Assembly (NCBI RefSeq): GCF_000308695.1
Contig: NZ_BAGG01000081.1
Coordinates: 1-64,000, forward strand
Reading direction: 5' to 3'
DNA length: 64,000 bases
Source of the DNA: Nocardia takedensis NBRC 100417
GTDB lineage: Bacteria; Actinomycetota; Actinomycetes; Mycobacteriales; Mycobacteriaceae
This document shows positions 16,389-24,450 of this stretch, one piece after another. Below the pieces are notes generated by a model. The model saw nothing but the letters and a program-made list of their open reading frames with translations, did no database searches and was not told the DNA's origin. Position 1 is the first letter of the stretch; every line of letters begins with the position of its first letter. Position numbers and translations under genes: made by a program.

Positions 16389-17381
16389 TCAGCTCAGGAA
16401 GTCGCCGATGGTCTGCCAGCCCAGCACCGAATCCACCGCCAGGCCGCAGAACACCACGGCCAGGTAGTTGTTGGATTGCAGGAACAGCCGCAGCGGCTTG
16501 ACCGATTCGCCGCGGCGCACCCCGGCGTAGAGCTGATGGGCCATCAGCAGGAACCACGCGCCCGCGACCAGCGCGACGGCCGTGTAGACGACACCCGTGG
16601 CGGGCGCGAGAGCGAGCGTGGCCAGCACCGTCAGCCAGGTGTAGATCACGATCTGCTTGGTGACGGTCTGCTCGGTGGCGACCACCGGCAGCATCGGCAC
16701 GCCCGCCGCGCGGTAGTCCTCCTTGTAGCGCATCGCCAGCGCCCAGGTGTGCGGCGGCGTCCAGAAGAAGATCACGCCGAACAGGGCGAGGGCGGGCCAG
16801 CCGATCGTGCCGGTCACCGCCGACCAGCCGACCAGGGCCGGCATGCACCCGGCCGCGCCGCCCCACACCACGTTCTGCGAGGTGCGGCGCTTGAGCCCGA
16901 GGGTGTAGACGAAGACGTAGAACAGGATCGTCGCGACCACGAGCACGCCGCTGAGCAGATTCGCCTGCCACCACAGCCACGCGAAAGAGCCCAGCCCCAA
17001 CGCGATCCCGAAGACCGCGGCGTTGCGGGTGGGCACCGCGTCGCGGGCCAGCGGCCGCTTGGCGGTGCGCTTCATGACCTTGTCGATATCGGCGTCGGCG
17101 ACGCAGTTGAGGGTGTTCGCGCTCGCCGCGCCCATCCAGCCGCCGAACAGCGTGGCCAGGATGAGCCGGATGTCGACGGTGCCGCGATCGGCCAGCAGCA
17201 TGGTGGGGATCGTGGCGACCAACAGCAGTTCGATGACCCGCGGCTTGGTCAACGCGATATAGGCCAGCACCCTGCGCAGCAGTCGCGAGCCAACCCCGTC
17301 GCCCTGGAACCGCTCGGCGATCGCCGTGGCGGAGGAGCCGCCGTGCGCGCCATCGCCACCCGGCTGTCGACCGATCCGCAC
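16389..17381 (-). CDS. ctaB: Protoheme IX farnesyltransferase (heme O synthase) CtaB
   Basis: The 330-residue membrane protein has nine or so hydrophobic helices. It attaches farnesyl to heme B to make heme O. The prenyltransferase motif appears as NCVADADIDKVMKRTAKRPL, with the aspartates that bind Mg-diphosphate, and a second acidic motif is YKEDYRAAGVPMLPV. The GTG at 17381 is preceded by GGAGAGACA, a fair ribosome site. The open frame upstream (to 17678) is the noncoding divergent region. It matches Rv1451 in position beside tkt. Confidence 0.94.
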   Translation of the reverse strand: MRIGRQPGGDGAHGGSSATAIAERFQGDGVGSRLLRRVLAYIALTKPRVIELLLVATIPTMLLADRGTVDIRLILATLFGGWMGAASANTLNCVADADIDKVMKRTAKRPLARDAVPTRNAAVFGIALGLGSFAWLWWQANLLSGVLVVATILFYVFVYTLGLKRRTSQNVVWGGAAGCMPALVGWSAVTGTIGWPALALFGVIFFWTPPHTWALAMRYKEDYRAAGVPMLPVVATEQTVTKQIVIYTWLTVLATLALAPATGVVYTAVALVAGAWFLLMAHQLYAGVRRGESVKPLRLFLQSNNYLAVVFCGLAVDSVLGWQTIGDFLS

Positions 17382-17763
17382 TGTCTCTCCTCGCACGCTG
17401 TGCCTCGCATCCGGGCAATGGAACGAGCAGCACGCTCGGCCGCTGTCTCGGCCTCCGATCCGGTGCACAGCACAGCCCGGCGCGGCTACTACTACAGGCG
17501 ATGGTAGACCCTCGCCGATGGCGCTCCGCCCCTCGCCCCTGCCCGCCCGCCGCCCGAAACCCCGGAAACCGGTCACCGGACGGCCACGAAACGGACACTC
17601 GGGACGCTCCCGTACCGCCGTCGCGCGCGACACGGGCGCGGTAGCGAGGGTTACCGCCCTGCCGCTCAGCGGGCACATCTAGGGTGGTGGAGACATCCGG
17701 CACGCATCGCGCAGCCGCCGCAGTCCCGCCGCCGACGAAACCAATGTCAGGAGAACCTCGGTC
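17382..17763. promoter_or_regulatory. Divergent intergenic region ctaB/tkt
   Basis: This 382-base gap holds no convincing gene: the frames in it lack the third-position GC bias and a ribosome site. A -10-like TACCAT on the minus strand (17501-17506) would give ctaB a leader of about 110 nt. TAGGGT on the plus strand (17680-17685) would give tkt a leader of about 70 nt. Neither has a clear -35. Confidence 0.45.
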
Positions 17764-19905
17764 GTGTCAGTCACAGACGACATCCGCGCCCTCACCCAGC
17801 CGAACCTTCCGAACGATTGGACGGAGCTCGACACCAAGGCCGTCGACACCGTCCGCGTCCTCGCCGCCGACGCGGTGCAGAACGCCGGCAACGGCCACCC
17901 CGGCACCGCGATGAGTCTGGCACCGCTGGCCTACAGCCTCTACCAGCGCACGATGCGCCACGACCCGAGCGACCCGCACTGGGTCGGCCGCGACCGCTTC
18001 GTGCTGTCCTGCGGACATTCCAGCATCACCCAGTACATCCAGCTCTACCTGGCCGGCTTCGGCCTGGAACTGCGGGATCTGGAGACACTGCGCAAGTGGG
18101 GTTCGCTGACCCCGGGTCACCCGGAATACCGCCACACCGACGGCGTCGAGATCACCACCGGCCCGCTGGGCCAGGGTCTGGCCTCCGCGGTCGGCATGGC
18201 GATGGCCGCGCGCCGCGAGCGCGGGCTGTTCGACCCCGACGCCGCGCCGGGCGCGAGCCCGTTCGACCACTTCGTCTACGTCATCGCCTCCGACGGCGAC
18301 ATGGAGGAGGGCGTCACCGCCGAGGCGTCCTCGCTGGCGGGCACCCAGCAACTGGGCAATCTCGTGGTGATCTACGACGACAACAAGATCTCCATCGAGG
18401 ACGACACCACCATCGCCTTCACCGAGGACGTGGCCGCGCGCTACCGCGCCTACGACTGGCACGTGCAGGTCGTGCAGGGCGGTGAGGACGTGGTCGCGAT
18501 CGAGTCCGCGCTGGCCGCGGCCAAGGCCGAGACGGGCAAGCCCTCGCTGATCGTGCTGCGCACCATCATCGGCTTCCCGGCACCCACCAAGATGAACACC
18601 GGCGGTGCGCACGGCGCGGCGCTAGGCGTGGACGAGGTCGCCGCCACCAAGAAGATCCTCGGCTTCGATCCGGAGCGCACCTTCGAGGTCGCCGACGAGG
18701 TCATCGCGCACACCCGCAAGGCGGTCGAGCGCGGGCAGCGGGCCCACCGGGAGTGGCAGGAGGGCTTCGACGCGTGGGCGGCGGCCAATCCGGCCAACAA
18801 GGCCCTGTTCGATCGGTTGTTCGCCCGTGACCTGCCGCAGGGCTGGACGGCGAATCTGCCCGTCCACGAGGCGGATCCGAAGGGTATGGCCACCCGCAAG
18901 GCCAGCGGCAAGGTGCTCGCCGCGCTCGCGCCGGTGCTGCCGGAACTGTGGGGCGGTTCGGCCGACCTCGCCGAATCCAACAACACCACCATGCCGGACG
19001 TGCCCAGCTTCGGCCCGGAGGAGATCTCCACCGGGATGTGGAAGGCCAACCCGTACGGCCGCACCCTGCACTTCGGTGTGCGCGAGCACGCGATGGGCTC
19101 GATCCTCAACGGCATCGCCCTGCACGGCCCGACCCGCCCGTACGGCGGCACCTTCCTGGTGTTCTCCGACTACATGCGCCCGGCCGTTCGCCTCGCCGCG
19201 CTCATGCGGGTGCCCGCGATCTACGTCTGGACCCACGACTCCATCGGCCTGGGCGAGGACGGCCCCACCCACCAGCCGATCGAGCACCTGGCCGCGCTGC
19301 GCGCCATCCCGGGCCTGAACGTCGTGCGGCCCGGCGACGCCAACGAGACCACCTACGCCTGGCGCACCATCCTGGAACGCGATTCCAGCGAGCGCGTCTC
19401 GCATTTCGTCCCGGCCGACGGCCCGCACCAGGACGGCCCGTCCGCGCTGGCGCTGACCCGCCAGGACCTGCCGATCTTCGAGGGCACCAGCTACGAGGGC
19501 GTCAAGCGCGGCGGCTACGTGCTGGCCGAGTCCTCCACCCCCACCCCGCAGGTGATCCTGATCGCCACCGGCTCCGAGCTCCAACTCGCGGTCGCCGCCC
19601 GCACTACGCTGGAGGAGCAGGGCATCGGAACCCGCGTGGTCTCGATGCCGTGTGTCGAGTGGTTCGACGCGCAGGACAAGGCTTACCGGGACGAGGTGCT
19701 GCCCCCGACGGTGCGCGCCAGGGTCACCGTCGAAGCCGGTATCGGGATGCCGTGGTACCGCTTCGCCGGCGACGCGGGCGAGATCGTGTCGATCGAGCAT
19801 TTCGGCGCCTCGGCCGATTTCAAGACCCTGTTCCGCGAGTTCGGGATCACCGCGGACGCCGTTGTCGCGGCCGCGCAGCGCACGCTCGAAAACGTGAAGG
19901 GATAA
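17764..19905 (+). CDS. tkt: Transketolase
   Basis: The 713-residue ThDP enzyme of the nonoxidative pentose phosphate pathway is complete. It has GNGHPGTAMS with the catalytic His, the ThDP motif starting GDGDMEEG and ending YDDN, FGVREHAMG in the pyrimidine domain, and a C-terminal domain with ATGSELQLAV. The GTG at 17764 follows AGGAGA by about nine bases. It is the first gene of tkt-tal-zwf-opcA-pgl, with 6 bases to tal. The order equals Rv1449c-Rv1445c. Confidence 0.97.
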   Translation: MSVTDDIRALTQPNLPNDWTELDTKAVDTVRVLAADAVQNAGNGHPGTAMSLAPLAYSLYQRTMRHDPSDPHWVGRDRFVLSCGHSSITQYIQLYLAGFGLELRDLETLRKWGSLTPGHPEYRHTDGVEITTGPLGQGLASAVGMAMAARRERGLFDPDAAPGASPFDHFVYVIASDGDMEEGVTAEASSLAGTQQLGNLVVIYDDNKISIEDDTTIAFTEDVAARYRAYDWHVQVVQGGEDVVAIESALAAAKAETGKPSLIVLRTIIGFPAPTKMNTGGAHGAALGVDEVAATKKILGFDPERTFEVADEVIAHTRKAVERGQRAHREWQEGFDAWAAANPANKALFDRLFARDLPQGWTANLPVHEADPKGMATRKASGKVLAALAPVLPELWGGSADLAESNNTTMPDVPSFGPEEISTGMWKANPYGRTLHFGVREHAMGSILNGIALHGPTRPYGGTFLVFSDYMRPAVRLAALMRVPAIYVWTHDSIGLGEDGPTHQPIEHLAALRAIPGLNVVRPGDANETTYAWRTILERDSSERVSHFVPADGPHQDGPSALALTRQDLPIFEGTSYEGVKRGGYVLAESSTPTPQVILIATGSELQLAVAARTTLEEQGIGTRVVSMPCVEWFDAQDKAYRDEVLPPTVRARVTVEAGIGMPWYRFAGDAGEIVSIEHFGASADFKTLFREFGITADAVVAAAQRTLENVKG

Positions 19906-19911
19906 CCGCCC

Positions 19912-21045
19912 ATGACACAGAACCCCGCCATCGCCGCCCTCTCGGCGGCGGGCGTGTCGGTCTGGCTCGACGACCTGTCGCGCGACCGCATCCAGTCCGG
20001 CAATCTCGCCGAACTCGTCGAGACCCGCGGGGTCGTCGGCGTCACCACCAATCCGACGATCTTCCAGGGTGCGCTGAGCCAGGGGCACGCCTACGACGCG
20101 CAGGTCCGCGAACTCGCCGCGCAAGGCGCCGACGCCGACGCGGCCGTGCGCACCATCACCACCGACGACGTCCGGGCCGCCTGCGACGTGCTCGCCCCGG
20201 TCTTCGAGGCCACCGGCGGCGTGGACGGCCGGGTCTCCATCGAGGTCGACCCGCGGTTGGCCTTCGACGCCGACAAGACCGTCGCCCAGGCCGTCGAGCT
20301 GTGGAAGATCGTCGACCGGCCCAACCTGTTCATCAAGATCCCCGCCACCGAGGCGGGCGTCCCCGCCATCACGGCGGTGCTGGCCGAGGGCATCAGCGTG
20401 AACGTGACGCTGATCTTCTCGGTGCCGCGCTACCGCTCGGTCATGGGCGCCTACCTCGACGGCATCCGCAAGGCCAAGATCGCGGGCCACGACCCGGCGA
20501 AGATCCATTCGGTCGCCTCGTTCTTCGTGTCCCGGGTGGACACCGAGATCGACAAGCGGCTCGAGGCCATCGGCACCCCGGAGGCGCTGGCGCTGCGCGG
20601 CAAGGCGGGCGTGGCCAACGCCCGGCTCGCCTACGCCGAGTACCAGGACGTCTTCGACGGCGGCTCGCACACCTCGACCTACGACAATCTCGCCTCCTCG
20701 GGCGCGAATCGGCAACGGCCGCTGTGGGCTTCGACCGGCGTCAAGAACCCGGACTACCCCGACACCCTCTACGTGACCGAACTGGTCGCGAAGAACACGG
20801 TCAACACGCTGCCGGAGAAGACGCTGGAAGCCGTCGCCGATCACGGCGAGGTGCACGGCGACACCCTCAGCGGCACCGCGGCCGAATCGCAGCGGGTCTT
20901 CGATGACCTGGCCGCGGCGGGCATCGACCTGACCGACGTCTTCGCGGTGCTCGAGCGCGAGGGCGTGGAGAAGTTCGAGAAGTCGTGGGACGAACTGCTG
21001 TCGGCGACCGCCGAGGAATTGGGCGCGGCCGGCGGAAGCCGCTGA
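19912..21045 (+). CDS. tal: Transaldolase
   Basis: This 377-residue transaldolase is of the long actinobacterial type. It has WLDDLSRDRI near the start, GVTTNPTIFQGA, the Schiff-base lysine in LFIKIPATEAG and SVASFFVSRVDTEIDK. It exchanges the dihydroxyacetone unit between sedoheptulose 7-phosphate and glyceraldehyde 3-phosphate. It sits 6 bases after tkt and 3 before zwf, so co-transcription is nearly certain. Confidence 0.97.
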   Translation: MTQNPAIAALSAAGVSVWLDDLSRDRIQSGNLAELVETRGVVGVTTNPTIFQGALSQGHAYDAQVRELAAQGADADAAVRTITTDDVRAACDVLAPVFEATGGVDGRVSIEVDPRLAFDADKTVAQAVELWKIVDRPNLFIKIPATEAGVPAITAVLAEGISVNVTLIFSVPRYRSVMGAYLDGIRKAKIAGHDPAKIHSVASFFVSRVDTEIDKRLEAIGTPEALALRGKAGVANARLAYAEYQDVFDGGSHTSTYDNLASSGANRQRPLWASTGVKNPDYPDTLYVTELVAKNTVNTLPEKTLEAVADHGEVHGDTLSGTAAESQRVFDDLAAAGIDLTDVFAVLEREGVEKFEKSWDELLSATAEELGAAGGSR

Positions 21046-21048
21046 CCG

Positions 21049-22605
21049 ATGGCGGGCACAGCCGAGTTCTCGAAGAACCCGCTGCGCGACCAGCGGGACA
21101 AGCGCGTCCCGCGCATCGCCGGCCCCTGCGGCATGGTGATTTTCGGCGTGACCGGAGATCTCTCCCGCAAGAAACTGATGCCTGCCATCTACGACCTGGC
21201 CAACCGGGGGCTGTTGCCTCCCGGTTTCGGCCTGGTCGGCTTCGCTCGGCGCGACTACGCCGACGAGGATTTCGCGAAGGTCGTGCTGGACGCGGTCAAA
21301 GCCCACGCCCGCACGCCTTTCCGCCAAGAGGTGTGGGATCACCTGGCCGAGGGCATCCGTTTCGTCCAGGGCAGTTTCGACGACGACGCCGCCTTCGACA
21401 GGCTCTCCGACACCCTGGCCGCACTGGACAAGGAGCGCGGCACCGGCGGTAATCACGCCTTCTACCTGTCGATTCCGCCGGACATGTTCCCGGTGGTGCT
21501 CGATCAGCTCTCCGAACACAAACTGGCGCAACCGGAGACCACCGACGCCCTGGGCCACACCCCGTGGCGACGGGTGGTCATCGAGAAGCCGTTCGGCCAC
21601 GACCTGGAGAGCGCGGTCGAACTCAACGCGCTGGTCAACCGGGTATTCCCGGAGGAGACCGTCTTCCGCATCGATCACTATCTCGGCAAGGAGACGGTGC
21701 AGAACATCCTGGCGCTGCGCTTCGCCAACCAGTTGTTCGACCCGATCTGGAACGCCAACTACGTCGACCACGTGCAGATCACCATGGCCGAGGACATCGG
21801 CCTGGGCGGGCGCGCGGGCTACTACGACGGGATCGGCGCGGCGCGCGACGTCATCCAGAACCACCTGTTGCAACTGCTGGCCCTCACGGCCATGGAGGAG
21901 CCGATCAGCTTCCAGCCCAAGCAGTTGCAGACCGAGAAGATCAAGGTCCTCTCGGCCACCAAACTCGTGGAACCGCTGGACGAGACGACCGCCCGCGGTC
22001 AGTACGCCGAGGGGTGGCAGGGCGCCGAACACGTGGTCGGGTTGCTGGACGAGGAGGGTTTCGACCCGCAGTCCACCACCGAGACCTACGCCGCGATCAC
22101 GCTGGAGGTCGACACCCGGCGCTGGGCTGGCGTGCCGTTCTACCTGCGCACCGGAAAGCGGTTGGGCCGCAGGGTGACCGAGATCGCGGTGGTGTTCAAA
22201 CGCGCGCCGCACCTGCCCTTCGACCAGACAATGACCGAGGAGTTGGGCGAGAACGCCCTGGTCATCCGGGTGCAGCCGGATGAGGGCATCACCATGCGCT
22301 TCGGCTCGAAGGTGCCGGGCTCGAGCATGGAGGTGCGCGATGTCAACATGGACTTCAGCTACGGCGAATCGTTCACCGAATCCTCCCCGGAGGCCTATGA
22401 ACGACTCATCCTGGACATGCTGCTGGGCGAGCCGTCGCTGTTCCCGGTGAACGCGGAGGTCGAATTGTCCTGGAGCATCCTGGATCCCGTGCTCGCGCAC
22501 TGGGCCGAGGGCGGCAGACCGCAATCCTACGAAGCGGGCACCTGGGGCCCGGACTCGGCCGACGAGATGCTCGAGCGCACCGGCAGGGAATGGCGGCGGC
22601 CGTGA
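21049..22605 (+). CDS. zwf: Glucose-6-phosphate 1-dehydrogenase
   Basis: The 518-residue enzyme oxidises glucose 6-phosphate to the lactone and makes NADPH. The coenzyme motif is GVTGDLSRKKLMPAIYDL and the catalytic segment is RIDHYLGKE with the active His. EKPFGHDLESA and the substrate-binding region are intact. It starts at ATG 21049 and overlaps opcA by 4 bases (GTGA). It is the Zwf2-type (Rv1447c) by position. Confidence 0.97.
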   Translation: MAGTAEFSKNPLRDQRDKRVPRIAGPCGMVIFGVTGDLSRKKLMPAIYDLANRGLLPPGFGLVGFARRDYADEDFAKVVLDAVKAHARTPFRQEVWDHLAEGIRFVQGSFDDDAAFDRLSDTLAALDKERGTGGNHAFYLSIPPDMFPVVLDQLSEHKLAQPETTDALGHTPWRRVVIEKPFGHDLESAVELNALVNRVFPEETVFRIDHYLGKETVQNILALRFANQLFDPIWNANYVDHVQITMAEDIGLGGRAGYYDGIGAARDVIQNHLLQLLALTAMEEPISFQPKQLQTEKIKVLSATKLVEPLDETTARGQYAEGWQGAEHVVGLLDEEGFDPQSTTETYAAITLEVDTRRWAGVPFYLRTGKRLGRRVTEIAVVFKRAPHLPFDQTMTEELGENALVIRVQPDEGITMRFGSKVPGSSMEVRDVNMDFSYGESFTESSPEAYERLILDMLLGEPSLFPVNAEVELSWSILDPVLAHWAEGGRPQSYEAGTWGPDSADEMLERTGREWRRP

Positions 22606-23510
22606 TCGTCGACATGCCCGACACCACGACCGGCGCGGTCACCAAACGACTGCTGCAACTGCGCGAGAGCAACGGCGTCATCACCATGGGCCGGGTGCTG
22701 ACCCTGGTGGTGTGCACGCTGGACAGCTCCGAGGCCGAGGACGCCATCGACGCCGCCAACGACGCCAGCCGCGAACACCCGTGCCGGGTGGTCGTGTTGG
22801 CGCGCGGCGACCGCGAGGCGGCCAACCGACTCGACGCCCAGATCCGCGTCGGCGGCGACGCGGGCGCGGCCGAGGTCATCGTGCTGCGCTTGCAGGGTGA
22901 GTTGATCAATCACGAGAGCAGCGTGGTCATCCCGTTCCTGCTGCCGGACACCCCGGTGGTGGCGTGGTGGCCGCGCGGCGCGCCGGAGCATCCGTCGAAG
23001 GATTCGGTGGGCAAGTTGGCCACCCGGCGCATCACCGACGCCACCTTCGCGGCCGATCCGCAGGCCACGATCAAGAAGCGGCGCGGCGCGTACGCGCCGG
23101 GCGACACCGATCTGGCGTGGAGCCGGATCACCTACTGGCGGGCGCTGCTTGCCGCGGCGATGGACGAACCGCCCTACGAGGCGGTGGATTCGGTGACGGT
23201 GTCGGGGTTGCGCAACGAACCGGCGCTGGACATGCTCGCCGGCTGGCTGGCCGCGCGCCTGGACTGCCCGGTGCGCAGGCGTTCCGGGGCGCTGTCGGTG
23301 GAGTTGCACCGCCCGTCGGTGTCGATCGCGATCGCGCGTCCGCAGACCGGCCGGACGGCGACGTTGACCCGCACCGGTGACCCGGAGCAGCGGATCGCGT
23401 TGGCGCGCCGGGAGACCCGCGACTGCCTGGCCGAGGAACTGCGTCGGCTCGACGCCGACGAGATCTACGCCGAGGCGCTCGCCGGAATCGAGAGGGTGAC
23501 CTATGAGTGA
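22602..23510 (+). CDS. opcA: Glucose-6-phosphate dehydrogenase assembly protein OpcA
   Basis: The 302-residue protein is needed for full activity or assembly of the Zwf enzyme in cyanobacteria and actinobacteria. The start GTG 22602 (VIVDMPDTT) overlaps the zwf stop, and the end overlaps pgl by 8 bases, so the three are coupled. Family segments include RVLTLVVCTLD, FLLPDTPVVAWWPRGAPEHPS and DTDLAWSRITYWRALLAAA. The frame upstream of GTG 22602 starts inside zwf and adds only four codons. Confidence 0.95.
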   Translation: MIVDMPDTTTGAVTKRLLQLRESNGVITMGRVLTLVVCTLDSSEAEDAIDAANDASREHPCRVVVLARGDREAANRLDAQIRVGGDAGAAEVIVLRLQGELINHESSVVIPFLLPDTPVVAWWPRGAPEHPSKDSVGKLATRRITDATFAADPQATIKKRRGAYAPGDTDLAWSRITYWRALLAAAMDEPPYEAVDSVTVSGLRNEPALDMLAGWLAARLDCPVRRRSGALSVELHRPSVSIAIARPQTGRTATLTRTGDPEQRIALARRETRDCLAEELRRLDADEIYAEALAGIERVTYE

Positions 23511-24240
23511 GACCGGAACGAGCGCCGTCGAGGTGCACGCCGACACCGAGGCGCTGGTCGCGGCGGCGGCGGCACGTTTCGTGGAGGTCGTGGTGGCCGC
23601 GCAGGCCGCGCGCGGTTCGGCCTCGGTCGTGTTGACCGGCGGCGGCACCGGGATCGGCTTGTTGGAGCGGGTGCGCGCGAATCCGGGCGGGATCGACTGG
23701 TCCGCGCTCGACGTGTTCTGGGGTGACGAACGTTTCGTGCCCGGTGACGACGCCGAACGCAACGAGTTGCAGGCCCGCGAGGCGCTACTGGACCACGTGC
23801 CGGTCGACCACGCCCGGGTGCGTCCGGTCGCGGCCTCCGACAGCGAGTATCCGGACCCGATCGAGGCGGCGGGCCAGTACTCGGCCGCCGTGCACGCGTA
23901 TCTGGCCGAGCACGGGGCCTTCGACCTGCACCTGCTCGGCATGGGCGGTGAGGGGCACGTGAATTCGCTGTTCCCCGACACCGACGCGGTGCGCGAGGAG
24001 CACGCGTTGGTCGTCGCGGTCACCGATTCGCCGAAACCGCCGCCGGTGCGTGTCACGTTGACGCTGCCCGCGATTCGCCGCAGCCGCCACGTGGTGCTGG
24101 TGGTGGGCGGGGCCGCCAAGGCCGAGGCGGTCGCCGCCGCGCGGGCCGGGGCCGATCCGGTGGACATCCCGGCCGCCGGTGCGCTGGGGACGGAATCGAC
24201 CACGTGGCTGCTCGATCGCGCGGCCGCCGGGGAGTCCTGA
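23503..24240 (+). CDS. pgl: 6-Phosphogluconolactonase
   Basis: The 245-residue Pgl/DevB hydrolyses 6-phosphogluconolactone, the step after Zwf. Motifs are VLTGGGTGIGLL, DVFWGDERFVPGDDAERN and LLGMGGEGHVNSLFPDT, the family's phosphate- and substrate-binding loops. It is the last gene of the pentose phosphate operon and overlaps opcA. No clear terminator follows in the 210 bases to the next gene. Confidence 0.96.
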   Translation: MSETGTSAVEVHADTEALVAAAAARFVEVVVAAQAARGSASVVLTGGGTGIGLLERVRANPGGIDWSALDVFWGDERFVPGDDAERNELQAREALLDHVPVDHARVRPVAASDSEYPDPIEAAGQYSAAVHAYLAEHGAFDLHLLGMGGEGHVNSLFPDTDAVREEHALVVAVTDSPKPPPVRVTLTLPAIRRSRHVVLVVGGAAKAEAVAAARAGADPVDIPAAGALGTESTTWLLDRAAAGES

Positions 24241-24450
24241 CCCGAAGGGCCGCACGGTGTTCTCCGGTGTCGGCCCCACCCGACACCGGCCCCCGACCCG
24301 ACGCCGGCACAACGCGGGCAGCCGGGAACCCTGGGACCCTGGCCGGTCCTCGGCCGCGTTGGGGCCTACCGCCATGCTCGCGGGCGCGAAGCGGCCGAAG
24401 TCGCGATTCGACCGCCGCCCGGATCATCGTCTCCGAGAGGGAAGTAGCCG

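Noticed and set aside
18622..22524. Very long open frame on the minus strand opposite tkt-tal-zwf
   Set aside because: It is antisense to three well-conserved enzymes, has no domain and arises from the high GC third positions of the real genes.
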